DNA of 64,000 nucleotides from CAVQCJ01 sp963849365 (GTDB lineage: Bacteria > Actinomycetota > Actinomycetes > Prado026): the NCBI GenBank assembly GCA_963849365.1, contig CAWKHA010000001.1, positions 992,001-1,056,000 of the forward strand. The letters run 5' to 3'. Made by a program: the position numbers and the translations under genes. Below the pieces are notes generated by a model. That model did no database searches, was not told the origin of the DNA, and saw nothing but the letters and a program-made list of their open reading frames with translations. Shown here piece by piece: positions 54,842 to 63,128 of the stretch. The first letter of the stretch is position 1, and every line of letters begins with the position of its first letter.

Positions 54842-55144
54842 CTACCCGGCCCGCTGACCCTGGGTCCCCACGAGCTCGAGGACCCGGGTGCGTGGCGCCC
54901 CGGCGAGGGCGGGCGACGCCGTGGGCGACGACCAGACTTGCTCCCGCAGGAACCGGGCGAAGCTGTCCGCCTCGTCGACGCTGTCGAACTCCAGGTCGAG
55001 CATGAGGAAGCCCGGGTCGTCGACTGGCCTGCGGATGGCGTAGCCGCGTACCCCGGCGTCCGTACGGGCCTGGGCGAAGCGGTCGAACGCCGATCTCCAC
55101 AGGTCGTAGTCACCGATCGCGTGCTCGATGCGCAAGGTGGTCAT
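54842..55144 (-). CDS. Small dimeric alpha/beta-barrel protein
   Basis: 100 residues with a ferredoxin-like pattern: TTLRIEHAIGDYDLWRSAFD, ARTDAGVRGYAIRRPVDDPG, FLMLDLEFDSVDEADSFARF, REQVWSSPTASPA. This is the ABM/dimeric barrel fold found in small monooxygenases and stress proteins. No active-site residues can be named. ATG 55144. It is divergent from the LuxR gene (147 bp between), which probably controls it. Confidence 0.75.
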   Translation of the reverse strand: MTTLRIEHAIGDYDLWRSAFDRFAQARTDAGVRGYAIRRPVDDPGFLMLDLEFDSVDEADSFARFLREQVWSSPTASPALAGAPRTRVLELVGTQGQRAG

Positions 55145-55291
55145 CGGAGTCCTCCGTTCCGTGCGTGGCCGGTCCTGGTGAGACCAGCACGCTAGGTCGC
55201 CGCAGCTGTCGCCTGACATCCCAGATTCCTGGGGTCCGCTCCTGCCGGGCGAGCCGACCGGAGCTCCGCCAGCGACGGCTACGCTCGCCGC

Positions 55292-56398
55292 GTGGCCAGC
55301 ACCTGGGCGCGGTCGCGAGCCCTCGAGCGGATCGAAGCCATCTGCCGCCAGCCGCTCGATGCCGTGACCCAGCGCGGCGGTGTCCTCGACGTCCTGCGCG
55401 AAGCCGTCGGCTTCGACGCCTACGTCTGGCTGCTCACCGACCCGTCGACCACCGTCGGCAGCGCGCCCCTCGCCGAGGTGCCGTGCCTGCCTGAGCTGCC
55501 GGCGCTCATCCGGGCGAAGTACGCCACAGACGTGAACCGCTGGACCGATCTGATGCACCGGACCCCACCGGTCGGACTCTTGCACAGCGCGGTCGACGGC
55601 CATCTGGAGCGCAGCCTGGTCTGGCGCGAGGTGATGAGCCGGTACGCGGTCCGCGACGTGGCCTCGGTCGTCTTCGCAGACTCCTTCGGCTGCTGGGGGT
55701 TCCTCGACCTGTGGCGAGTAGAAGGCCACGAACCGTTCGACGGGCGGGACGCCGAGTTCCTCGCTGCCGCCGCCCCGGCGGTGACCACCGCCGGACGCGA
55801 GTGCCAGGCGAGGACCTTCGTCGAGGCTGCGGTGCCGCACCGCAAGGGCGTGGGGCCCGTCGTGCTGACCCTGGACGACGATCTGCGGATCACCCGTCGG
55901 ACGGCGCAGTCCCACGACTGGCTGGACGCCCTCCTCCCACCCGGTCACGGCGGGCAGGCCGTCCCGGCCAGCGTCTACAACGTCGCTGCTCAGCTCGTCG
56001 CCTGCGAGGCGGGCGTCGACGACCATCCGGCTTCCACCCGTGCGCATCTCGGCGACGGGTTCTGGCTCACGCTTCGGGCGGCGCGGATGCCCTCCGTCGA
56101 GCCGCCCGGCGGGGGGCTCGAACACGCAGCAGCGAGCGTCGTCGTGACCATCGAGGAAGCGTCCGCCGCCGAGCGCCTCGAGCTGTTCGCCCGGGTGTTC
56201 GCCCTCACCCCCCGTGAGTACGAGCTGGTCGGGCTGCTCGCCACCGGGGCGGACACCCGGACGATGTCGCGCCGGATGACGCTGTCCCAGCACACCGTCC
56301 AGGACCACCTCAAGTCGATCTTCGCCAAGACCGGCGCGCGCGACCGCGTCACCTTGCTCTCCCGCGCGCTGGGGACCGGGCGCCCGCCCGGGCCTTGA
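55292..56398 (+). CDS. LuxR family transcriptional regulator with GAF-like sensor
   Basis: 368 residues. The N-terminal part (about 20-190) resembles a GAF-type sensor (EAVGFDAYVWLLTDPSTTVG, CWGFLDLWRVEGHEPFDGRD). The C-terminal GerE/LuxR HTH runs from about residue 300 (FALTPREYELVGLLATGADT, LSQHTVQDHLKSIFAKTGAR). There is no receiver domain. GTG 55292. Divergent from the small alpha/beta-barrel gene, a common arrangement for a regulator and its target. The ligand is unknown. Confidence 0.88.
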   Translation: MASTWARSRALERIEAICRQPLDAVTQRGGVLDVLREAVGFDAYVWLLTDPSTTVGSAPLAEVPCLPELPALIRAKYATDVNRWTDLMHRTPPVGLLHSAVDGHLERSLVWREVMSRYAVRDVASVVFADSFGCWGFLDLWRVEGHEPFDGRDAEFLAAAAPAVTTAGRECQARTFVEAAVPHRKGVGPVVLTLDDDLRITRRTAQSHDWLDALLPPGHGGQAVPASVYNVAAQLVACEAGVDDHPASTRAHLGDGFWLTLRAARMPSVEPPGGGLEHAAASVVVTIEEASAAERLELFARVFALTPREYELVGLLATGADTRTMSRRMTLSQHTVQDHLKSIFAKTGARDRVTLLSRALGTGRPPGP

Positions 56399-56448
56399 CC
56401 GCATGAGGTCTCGGTCACATCGGGGCCGGTGGTCGCCGCCGGTCCTAC

Positions 56449-56471
56449 ATATTGATGGATGTCGATATAGA
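56449..56471 (+). promoter_or_regulatory. ArsR/SmtB-type operator over the arsM promoter
   Basis: ATATTGA (56449-56455) and TCGATAT (56462-56468) form an imperfect inverted repeat (6 of 7 paired) with a 6-bp spacer, the usual ArsR operator layout in actinomycetes. It overlaps TATAGA (56466-56471), a good -10. The site is strongly AT-rich against the background. It implies arsenite-dependent control of the downstream methyltransferase, although no arsR gene is nearby. Confidence 0.7.
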
Positions 56472-56523
56472 ATGCGGGCAGAGACCTAGGGACAGCAGCT
56501 GATCCGGACCGAGGAGGCCCACG

Positions 56524-57303
56524 ATGAACACCGACGACGAGAGCAGGACGGTCCTCCAGGAACAGGTTCGTGAGCACTACGCGGCGGCGGCGAGAAGTGT
56601 CACGGGTCAGCTCGACACCGTGACCGAGCCGGCGACATGCTGCGCCGCAGGCCCTGAGCTGGTCGAGATCGACCCGTTCGGCGCCGCGCGCTACGGGCAG
56701 CAGGAGCGCTCCGAGCTGCCGCGCGCAGCCGTCGCGGCCAGCCTCGGCTGCGGGAACCCCACCGCCGTCGCCGACCTCGAAGAGGGTGACGTGGTGCTCG
56801 ACCTCGGTTCGGGCGGTGGCATCGACGTGATCCTCTCCGCCCGTCGGGTCGGGCCGACCGGCAAGGCCTACGGCCTGGACATGACCGACGAGATGCTCGA
56901 CCTGGCCCGGCGCAACGCTGCCGAGGCGGGCGTCGGGAACGTGGAGTTCCTCCGCGGGCGGATCGAGCAGATCCCGCTGCCGGACGGCAGCGTCGACGTC
57001 GTCATCTCCAACTGCGTCATCAACCTCAGCCTCGACAAACGCCAGGTGTTCGCCGAGATCGCCCGGGTGCTGCGTCCCGGTGGACGCGTCGGGGTCTCGG
57101 ACATCGTCGCCGAGGACCGCCTCTCTCCGGCCGACCGGGTCGAGCGCGGCGGGTTCGCCGGCTGCATCGCCGGCGCCCTGTCCGTCGCGGAGTACGTCGA
57201 CGGGCTGACGGCCGCCGGGCTCGAGGGTGCGTCCGTCACGTTCACGCACGAGATCCTGGACGGCATGCACGGCGCCATCGTGTGCGCCGCCCGACCGGCC
57301 TGA
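56524..57303 (+). CDS. arsM: Arsenite S-adenosylmethionine methyltransferase
   Basis: 259 residues of the ArsM family: N-terminal REHYAAAARSVTG with Cys39-Cys40 (PATCCAAG), the SAM motif VVLDLGSGGGIDVILSARRV, and the arsenite-binding cysteines Cys164 (ISNCVINLS) and Cys214 (AGCIAGALS). These enzymes convert As(III) to methylated arsenicals. The start ATG 56524 follows GGAGG. It is expressed from an ArsR-type promoter. Methylation of related metalloids (Sb, Se, Te) is possible. Confidence 0.95.
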   Translation: MNTDDESRTVLQEQVREHYAAAARSVTGQLDTVTEPATCCAAGPELVEIDPFGAARYGQQERSELPRAAVAASLGCGNPTAVADLEEGDVVLDLGSGGGIDVILSARRVGPTGKAYGLDMTDEMLDLARRNAAEAGVGNVEFLRGRIEQIPLPDGSVDVVISNCVINLSLDKRQVFAEIARVLRPGGRVGVSDIVAEDRLSPADRVERGGFAGCIAGALSVAEYVDGLTAAGLEGASVTFTHEILDGMHGAIVCAARPA

Positions 57304-57391
57304 GCACATCGCTCACGGTGACCCGGCAGCGACCACCCGCTCGACGAGACCCGCAAGCGCCGAACCCTGGCCGGACAGTCGCGTTGGCGCG

Positions 57392-58525
57392 CTACTTTCG
57401 CTGGGGCTTCGGGTCGTAGGCGCAGGCGGGGTCCGCTGCCAGCGGGTCGCCGCTCGCGGCGTAGGCGCGGGCCCGCGAGCCGCCGCACAGGTCGGCGTAC
57501 TCGCAGGCACCGCAGCGACCCGAGAACGCCGCCGCCCTGATCTGCAGCAGCAGCTCGTCGTCCCGGTAGATCTCGTGCAAGGGACGGTCCCGCAGGTTGC
57601 CCAGCCCCACCGGCAGGAACCCGGCGGGGTAGACCTCGCCGTCGTGAGCCACGAACAGAATCCCCTTGCCGTCGCGGGTGGCCGCCGTGTGAGCGCTCGA
57701 CCGGCTAGTGGGTGGCCCCAAGAGGTCCGTGAGCCGGTGCGCCAGGGCCTCGTACACCTCGCTGGCAGGGACGCTCCCGCCGGCGCGCCGCTCGCTGACC
57801 ACCCGGCGGAAGAACGGCGCCTCGACCGTCCGGACAGTGAACCCGTACTGCGACGCGTCGACGAGGAAGTGGCACACGTCCTCGTGCTCGTCGGGGCTGA
57901 TGGCGCCGCTCGCCACGCCGCGCCCGACGTGGACCAGGAAGAAGACCTCCCAGATATGCGCACCCGTCTGCTGGACGAGCGCGGCGACATCCGCGAGCTC
58001 CCGCAGGTTCTCGCGCATCACCGTGGTGTTGACCTGGACCGTGAGTCCGGCGGCCACCAGTGCCCTGATCGCCCGCAGGGTGTCCTCGAAGTGGTGGTCG
58101 ACCGCCCGGACGCCTTCGTGGGTCGCCGCGGTGGCTCCGTCCAGACTGATCGAGACCGCCTTGACCCCACTGGTCGCGATGCGTGCCACCATCGCCGGCG
58201 TCAGCGCCGGAGTCACCGACGGCGAGAGCGCGACGGGAACGCCGAGCGAAGTGGCGTGATCGACGAGGTCGAAGAGGTCCGCGCGCAGCAGGCAGTCCCC
58301 ACCGGTGAGAACGAGGATGGGGTACGGGCGCCCGAACCCGGCCACCTGGTCGATGAGGTTCTTGCCCTCCGCGCCGGTGAGCTCGCCCGGAAGTCCGTGG
58401 GTCAGCGCCGAGGCCCGGCAGTGCCGGCACGCGACCTGGCAGGCCCGCGTGGTCTCCCAGAAGACGAGCATCGGCCGCTGCCCGTAGTCGACCGTCGAGG
58501 AGCGGTGCAGGGTCGGCGCCGTCAT
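57392..58525 (-). CDS. Radical SAM/SPASM protein (TIGR04053-like) coupled to hemY
   Basis: 377 residues. Radical SAM cluster Cys29, Cys33, Cys36 (RACQVACRHCRAS), then LVLTGGDCLLRADLFDLVDH, VKAVSISLDGATAATHEGVR and EVFFLVHVGRG. A C-terminal SPASM-type cysteine set (FSGRCGACEYADLCGGSRA, then DPACAY) can bind extra Fe-S clusters. The SISLDGA / GGDCL pattern and SPASM cysteines match the TIGR04053-like group near NirJ and AhbD, which modify tetrapyrroles. ATG 58525 overlaps the hemY stop by 4 bp. A heme-related reaction is the natural inference; the substrate is not known. Confidence 0.85.
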   Translation of the reverse strand: MTAPTLHRSSTVDYGQRPMLVFWETTRACQVACRHCRASALTHGLPGELTGAEGKNLIDQVAGFGRPYPILVLTGGDCLLRADLFDLVDHATSLGVPVALSPSVTPALTPAMVARIATSGVKAVSISLDGATAATHEGVRAVDHHFEDTLRAIRALVAAGLTVQVNTTVMRENLRELADVAALVQQTGAHIWEVFFLVHVGRGVASGAISPDEHEDVCHFLVDASQYGFTVRTVEAPFFRRVVSERRAGGSVPASEVYEALAHRLTDLLGPPTSRSSAHTAATRDGKGILFVAHDGEVYPAGFLPVGLGNLRDRPLHEIYRDDELLLQIRAAAFSGRCGACEYADLCGGSRARAYAASGDPLAADPACAYDPKPQRK

Positions 58526-59940
58526 GCGAGTCCTTCCGCGGGCGTGTGGGCTGCGGTGAGCCAGGCGAGCAGGTCCGTGGCGGTCTGCTCTCCCAGGTCT
58601 ACGCAGGAGGCCAGACCGACCCCGCGGTATGCCGCACCGGTGACCACGAGACCGGGGAGACCGGCGAGCTCGCCGTCGATCCGCTGCAGCCGGCTCTGGT
58701 GGCCGACCGTGTACTGCGGCATCGCTTTCGGCCAACGCTGGACGCTCGCCTCCTTGGGCGCGGCCGTCAGGCCCATCGTCAGCACGAGCTCCGAGTGCAC
58801 GCGCTCCACCAGCTCCTCGTCCGCGAGTGCCGCGAAGCGCCGGTCGCCGTGACGACCCACCAGGGCGCGCACCAGCACCACCGCGGGATCGGGCCGGTGC
58901 GGCCACTTCGCCGTCAGCCAGCTGCAGCCGACCAGCATCAGCCCTTCCGAGGGAGGGACCAGGAAGCCCGTCGCGTCGAGGTCGCGCACCAGGGCCTCGC
59001 GCGGGTAGGCCAGGGTCACGCTGGCGACGTCTGCGTAGGGCACCTCGGCGGCCGCGGCCGCGGCAGCCGGCGCGATCTGGGCGAGCAGCTCGGCCGTCAC
59101 GAACGCCGGGGTGGCCAGGACCACGGCGTCCGCGGCGAGCACCCGCCCGTCGGCCAGCCGCACCCGGTACCCGTCACCTCGCCGGGACAGCCCGGCAACG
59201 CCGGTACCGAGCTCCAGGGCGCAGTCCTTGCACGCGGCCACCAGCGCGTCGACGAGCCGGACCAAACCGCCGTCCAGTGTCACCAGCGCGGGACCGGCAG
59301 CCGGGGAGGGACCCGGCCGGCCCCGGGTACCCAGGTAGATGCTGCGGTGAGCCCGTGCGATGGCCTCGATCTCGGGGACGACACTGCGAGCGCTGAGCAG
59401 ATCGGCCCGACCTGCGTGCACCCCCCCGAGCAGCGGGTCGACGAGCCGGTCGAAGACCTGCGCCCCCAGCCGGGGCCGCAGCAATGCACCGACCGAGAGG
59501 TCCTCGTCAGCCCGCGACCGGCGGCGCGGAAGTACAAGGTCAGCTGCGGCGCGGACCAACCCGGCCGGCGAGAGCAGCCCAGACCTCAGGAGCGGTAGGA
59601 GCTGGCGCGGCACCCCGGAGCGGGTGCCGGGCGGAAGTGGCCGAAGCCGGCCCCGGGACCACACGTACGCCCCCGCGGCACCGGGCGCCACCACCGCGCC
59701 GCTGAGCCCGAGCTCCGCGAGCAGGGAAGCCATCACCGGCATGCGAACCAGGAGTGCGTCCGGCCCGACGTCCACCGGGTGGCCGGCGAACTCCCGCGTG
59801 AGCACCTTGCCGCCCAGCCGGTCGCTGCCCTCGACCAGCGTGACCTCGACCTCGGCTCCACCGCGGCGCCGCAGGAAGTAGGCGGTGGCCAGGCCGCTCA
59901 CACCGCCGCCGACCACGACGACACGGCGAGGACTCTGCAT
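58522..59940 (-). CDS. hemY: Protoporphyrinogen/coproporphyrinogen III oxidase (HemY/CgoX type)
   Basis: 472 residues with a flavin-binding N-terminus (RRVVVVGGGVSGLATAYFLR), GSDRLGGKVLTREF and VDVGPDALLVRMPVMASLLA. Other family blocks: DLSVGALLRPRLGAQVFDRL, DPLLGGVHAGRADLLSARSV, and C-terminal VQRWPKAMPQYTVGHQSRLQ and LVVTGAAYRGVGLASCVDLG. In Gram-positive bacteria this enzyme oxidises coproporphyrinogen III on the way to heme. ATG 59940 follows GAGGAG. It is translationally coupled to the radical SAM gene. Confidence 0.93.
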   Translation of the reverse strand: MQSPRRVVVVGGGVSGLATAYFLRRRGGAEVEVTLVEGSDRLGGKVLTREFAGHPVDVGPDALLVRMPVMASLLAELGLSGAVVAPGAAGAYVWSRGRLRPLPPGTRSGVPRQLLPLLRSGLLSPAGLVRAAADLVLPRRRSRADEDLSVGALLRPRLGAQVFDRLVDPLLGGVHAGRADLLSARSVVPEIEAIARAHRSIYLGTRGRPGPSPAAGPALVTLDGGLVRLVDALVAACKDCALELGTGVAGLSRRGDGYRVRLADGRVLAADAVVLATPAFVTAELLAQIAPAAAAAAAEVPYADVASVTLAYPREALVRDLDATGFLVPPSEGLMLVGCSWLTAKWPHRPDPAVVLVRALVGRHGDRRFAALADEELVERVHSELVLTMGLTAAPKEASVQRWPKAMPQYTVGHQSRLQRIDGELAGLPGLVVTGAAYRGVGLASCVDLGEQTATDLLAWLTAAHTPAEGLA

Positions 59941-60439
59941 GGCTCGAGGGCTCCTCAGGTCGGGTCGGTTGCCTGCGTCAACGTAGGAGCGGCCCACACC
60001 CGCAGGACAGGGCCCTTGGTCCCCACGGGTTCCGGACGACCACGCCGGGCTTCTGGAGCGCAACACGTTCGACGGCGACGTCGCGACCGCGCCAGTCTCC
60101 CCAGCGCCGACTTCCGGGTTCTTCCTGCTTTCGTTCTTCGTCGATGTCGAGGCCACCCTGCTGATCGATGATCATGGCCCTGGCCTGCACTCGCTGTCGC
60201 TGAGTTGCGATACGCGAATCTGCGATGCGAGATTGCGCTGCGACCTCCGGGTCATGAGCCGCCGAGGCACCCGACGCCGACGTGCAGCTCTGGACGCCGA
60301 GGGACGGTCGCGGAAGAAGCGTCCTCGCAGGTCACAGGCACGTCCACGCCCGCGAACATCCGCATTTGTCCAGCCACGTCCAGGCCGGTGTCGCCGACAG
60401 TCTGCCGACACCCGGTCTTCCCCGTCAGATGTTCAGACT
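59941..60439. other. Stretch without a recognisable gene
   Basis: About 500 bp. Open frames here are short, Arg/Pro-rich and lack family similarity or good codon pattern. The end nearest 60440 merges into the transketolase-like remnant. The part next to hemY (59941-60000) should hold its promoter (TTGACG on the minus strand near 59975), but no good -10 is evident. Confidence 0.5.
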
Positions 60440-60641
60440 GGAGAGGGCCCGCGTTGACGATGCTGCCGGGGAGCATGTCGTGCAGCTCGTAGATGTCGGC
60501 GACGGATCCGGACTGGCCGAAGTCGTCGACGCCCAGAGGGACCTGCGGGACGCCGAGGGCGAATGCGATCCAGGCCATTGCGTGGCTCGACGCGTCGTGG
60601 ACGGTGAGCACCGGGATGGTTCGCGTGTGCTGCTCCGGCAT
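60440..60641 (-). pseudogene. 3-prime fragment of a transketolase/pyruvate dehydrogenase E1-like gene
   Basis: The minus-strand frame reads MPEQHTRTIPVLTVHDASSH, AMAWIAFALGVPQVPLGVDD and FGQSGSVADIYELHDMLPGS, then IVNA. This is the C-terminal domain of a transketolase-like E1 enzyme. The N-terminal and catalytic domains are missing, and the frame wanders into unrelated sequence after IVNA (about 60450). Its first ATG overlaps the stop of the trans-sulfuration fragment (TGATG), as if both belonged to one operon before decay. Confidence 0.65.
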
Positions 60642-60742
60642 CACGGCGACCGCAGTGCGTTGTCGAGATCGGCGATGAGGTCCTCCGCGTCCTCGAGGCC
60701 CACGGACATTCGTAGGAGCGACTCGGGTGAGCGACAGCCCGC
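60641..60742 (-). pseudogene. 3-prime fragment of a trans-sulfuration PLP enzyme gene
   Basis: The minus strand from about 60742 encodes AGCRSPESLLRMSVGLEDAE and DLIADLDNALRSP, then a stop (TGA at 60641-60643). SVGLED..DLIADLD.AL is the signature C-terminus of cystathionine gamma-synthase/methionine gamma-lyase family proteins. Everything upstream is replaced by the transposase remnant. Together with the transketolase-like fragment it suggests a former methionine-catabolic operon. Confidence 0.7.
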
Positions 60743-60856
60743 CGCAACGCTCTGCCAGCATGGATCCACCACTACAACCACCACCGGCCCCACACCGCCA
60801 TCGGGAACCAACCGCCCATCACCCGCTTAACCAACCTCCCTGGGCAGTACACCTAG
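60743..60856 (+). mobile_element. IS481-type transposase C-terminal remnant
   Basis: The plus strand reads RNALPAWIHHYNHHRPHTAI, GNQPPITRLTNLPGQYT, stop at 60856. This is the characteristic end of IS481-family DDE transposases (YNHHRPH ... PPITR). No start or DDE catalytic core remains. It abuts the trans-sulfuration fragment and marks the border to the lower-GC right-hand segment. No terminal inverted repeat could be identified by eye. Confidence 0.8.
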
Positions 60857-60949
60857 ACGGTGCCCTCTGCGCGGCTCAGTCGAGCACCCGGTAGACCTCG
60901 TACTTCCGAGACGCGCCCTAGCGGTGCTCGCCCCAGCAGGGGCAGAGGC

Positions 60950-60987
60950 TTGACAGTCCTCAAAGTGAAGTAGATAGTCCGAACTAT
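60950..60987 (+). promoter_or_regulatory. Consensus -35 and inverted repeat before the first TetR gene
   Basis: TTGACA (60950-60955) is a perfect -35. GATAGT (60973-60978) at 17-bp spacing can serve as -10. The perfect repeat ATAGT-CCGA-ACTAT (60974-60987) overlaps the -10 and the start region, so the TetR protein probably represses itself here. The transcript would be leaderless or nearly so. Confidence 0.6.
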
Positions 60988-60994
60988 GTTAGAT

Positions 60995-61600
60995 ATGCCG
61001 AAGCGAGATAGGCGATCGGAACGGCACGAGGCCACCCGTGCCGAGATCCTTGAGATGGCGTGGCGGCTGGCCCGCGCGAATGGGCTTGCCGGGCTGTCAC
61101 TTCGTGACGTCGCCCAACAGGTGGGGATGCAGCCACCGTCTCTCTACTCCTATTTCGACTCCAAGAACGCGATCTACGACGCGATGTTCGCCCAAGGGGC
61201 ACAGGAGTACCTCAGGCAGCAAGGTCGGCTGGTCCTCACGGGCGAGCTGCTGGCCGACCTTCGGATGGGTCTGCGGTTCTTTGCTGAGTTCTGCACCGAG
61301 GACGTGGTCCGATACCAGCTGCTGTTCCAGCGGACCATCCCCGGGTTTGAGCCGTCGGCGGAGTCCTTCGCGATCGCCGTGGAGGGCTTGGAGTCACTGC
61401 GGGTGCGGCTGTCCGAGACCGGATTCACCGATCCGAGGGCGGTGGACCTGTTCACCGCCCTCGGGACCGGGCTGGTGGACCAGCAGATCTCCAACGACCC
61501 CGGCGGTGACCGCTGGATACGGCTGATCGACGACGCCGCGCAGATGTTCCACGCCTACTTGTCCAGCCCGAAGACCACGAGGAAGAGGGCCCGCGCATGA
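60995..61600 (+). CDS. TetR family regulator
   Basis: 201 residues from ATG 60995 (MPKRDRRSERHEATRAEILE); an alternative ATG at 60986 adds three residues. The HTH (LRDVAQQVGMQPPSLYSYFD) is canonical and a WHG-like helical C-domain follows. Base composition is lower in GC than in most of the window. The stop overlaps the ATG of a DinB-like gene (61597-61600), so the two are co-translated. It is inferred to sense a compound handled by that enzyme. Confidence 0.9.
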   Translation: MPKRDRRSERHEATRAEILEMAWRLARANGLAGLSLRDVAQQVGMQPPSLYSYFDSKNAIYDAMFAQGAQEYLRQQGRLVLTGELLADLRMGLRFFAEFCTEDVVRYQLLFQRTIPGFEPSAESFAIAVEGLESLRVRLSETGFTDPRAVDLFTALGTGLVDQQISNDPGGDRWIRLIDDAAQMFHAYLSSPKTTRKRARA

Positions 61601-62349
61601 CCACCACCGGGACCCCGATCGACCAGGTGTCCGCAATCGACCACACCGAGGCGCGGGCACTCGCCGTCGCCGAGAACGGGCGCTTCGTCGAACTGGTGAC
61701 GTCACTGTCAGCCGACGACTGGTCTAAGCAGACCGAGTGCCCCGCGTGGGACGTGAAGGCCATGACCTGCCACGTCCTGGGAGCCATGGAAGGCCACGTG
61801 TCCATCCAGCAGTTCATCCACCAGGTTCGGGCCGGCAAGAAGGCCGCCGGCGAGCGACCCGACGTCGACGGCATGACCGAGGTCCAGGTCCGGGAGCGAC
61901 TCCAGCTGGAACCGGCGCAGATCACCGCACTCCTCACCGACCTGGCGCCTCGCGCCGCTCGAGCACGAACCCGGTTGCCCGGAATCGTCCGCAGGATCAC
62001 GATGAAGGTCGAGGTGGACAAGGCCATGGAGCCATGGAGCCTCGGATACCTCTTCGACGTGATCCTGACCCGCGACACCTGGATGCACCGGATCGACATC
62101 TCACGAGCAACCACACGCCCACTACTCCAGACCGGCGGACACGACGGCCGTATCGTTGCCGATGTCGTCGCCGAGTGGGCCCGCCGACACGGCAGGCCCT
62201 TCACACTTCACCTCGAAGGACCGGCCGGCGGCCACTACAACTCCGGCAGGCACGGAGAAGAGATCACCATCGACGCCATTGAGTTCTGCCGGACTGTCGC
62301 CGGCCGCGCCACCGGCGAGGGCCTACTGCGCCAACAAGTCCCATTCTGA
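61597..62349 (+). CDS. DinB/maleylpyruvate isomerase family mycothiol-dependent-type enzyme
   Basis: 250 residues. The N-terminal MDMPI/DinB helical bundle has a likely metal His in DVKAMTCHVLGAMEGHVSIQ, and later FDVILTRDTWMHRIDISRAT (conserved H). The C-terminal region has a small beta-domain (RPFTLHLEGPAGGHYNSG). The family includes mycothiol-dependent maleylpyruvate isomerase and related detoxification enzymes. It is coupled to the upstream TetR gene. The exact substrate is unknown. Confidence 0.85.
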   Translation: MTTTGTPIDQVSAIDHTEARALAVAENGRFVELVTSLSADDWSKQTECPAWDVKAMTCHVLGAMEGHVSIQQFIHQVRAGKKAAGERPDVDGMTEVQVRERLQLEPAQITALLTDLAPRAARARTRLPGIVRRITMKVEVDKAMEPWSLGYLFDVILTRDTWMHRIDISRATTRPLLQTGGHDGRIVADVVAEWARRHGRPFTLHLEGPAGGHYNSGRHGEEITIDAIEFCRTVAGRATGEGLLRQQVPF

Positions 62350-62452
62350 AAGCGCCCAGAAGTTGACCGTGCCGACGATGTTGACCAGCGGTTGACCAGC
62401 GCCTGTGACGCGTCCTCCGCCGTGAATACCCGATTGAAAGAACGGGCTTGTA

Positions 62453-62479
62453 GTGAATCCAGATCCGTACTAGATTCAC
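62453..62479 (+). promoter_or_regulatory. Inverted repeat and promoter of the second TetR operon
   Basis: GTGAATC (62453-62459) and GATTCAC (62473-62479), 13 bp apart, form a perfect 7-bp inverted repeat ending 4 bp before the GTG start (62484). TTGTAG (62449-62454) and TAGATT (62471-62476) give a -35/-10 pair with 16-bp spacing. A repressor bound here would cover the promoter; the mRNA is likely leaderless. Confidence 0.55.
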
Positions 62480-62483
62480 GTTT

Positions 62484-63128
62484 GTGCCACCAGCGTCAAG
62501 CAAGCCGACCAGTGCCGCCCCGCGGCGCTACCGCTCGCCCCACCGGGCGCAGCAGGCCGAGCGGACGCGGGCTGCGGTCGTCGCTGCGGCGACCCGGCTG
62601 TTCACCGCGAACGGCTGGGCTGCGACCGGCATGCGTGACGTCGCACGGGAGGCGGGGGTGGCCACCGAGACGGTGTATGCGCACTTCTCCTCGAAGACCG
62701 GACTGTTCCAGCAAGCGATGGACGTCGCCGTGGTCGGCGACGACGCTCCCGTTGCCTTGGCCGACCGCCCTGAGTTCGCGGCGATCGCGCGGGGCTCCCG
62801 CGCCGACCGGATCGCTGCCGCCGCCATGCTCCAGACCGAGGTGAACCAGCGCACGGCAGGGTTCGCCAAGGCGTTGCGGGAGGCGGCCCCGACCGACGCG
62901 GTGATCGCGGAGATGCTCAGAGCCACGCGCGAGCGCGTTCGGCGAGACATCGCTGAAGGCGCAGAAGGCGTGATGGGCCGAAAGCCGACACGACGCGAGA
63001 CCGACAGCCTGTGGGCGCTGCTCAGCGTGGAGGTCTACCTCCTCCTCGTCGAGGAGTCGGGCTGGAGTGTGAAGCAGTACCAGTCGTGGGTGGCGGAGAT
63101 GTTGGAGCGCGAGATCCCGAGTTCATGA
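62484..63128 (+). CDS. TetR family regulator
   Basis: 214 residues. HTH: RTRAAVVAAATRLFTANGWA and DVAREAGVATETVYAHFSSK. The C-terminal domain has long helices (IAAAAMLQTEVNQRTAGFAK). GTG 62484 gives an N-terminal tail PPASSKPTSAAPRRYR before the HTH. The stop (63126-63128) overlaps the ATG at 63125 of the hemerythrin-SRPBCC gene. Confidence 0.9.
   Translation: MPPASSKPTSAAPRRYRSPHRAQQAERTRAAVVAAATRLFTANGWAATGMRDVAREAGVATETVYAHFSSKTGLFQQAMDVAVVGDDAPVALADRPEFAAIARGSRADRIAAAAMLQTEVNQRTAGFAKALREAAPTDAVIAEMLRATRERVRRDIAEGAEGVMGRKPTRRETDSLWALLSVEVYLLLVEESGWSVKQYQSWVAEMLEREIPSS

Noticed and set aside
59941..60190. Small minus-strand frame upstream of hemY (starting near 60190)
   Set aside because: No homology, no ribosome site, and poor codon pattern; it probably only extends the hemY frame through non-coding sequence.
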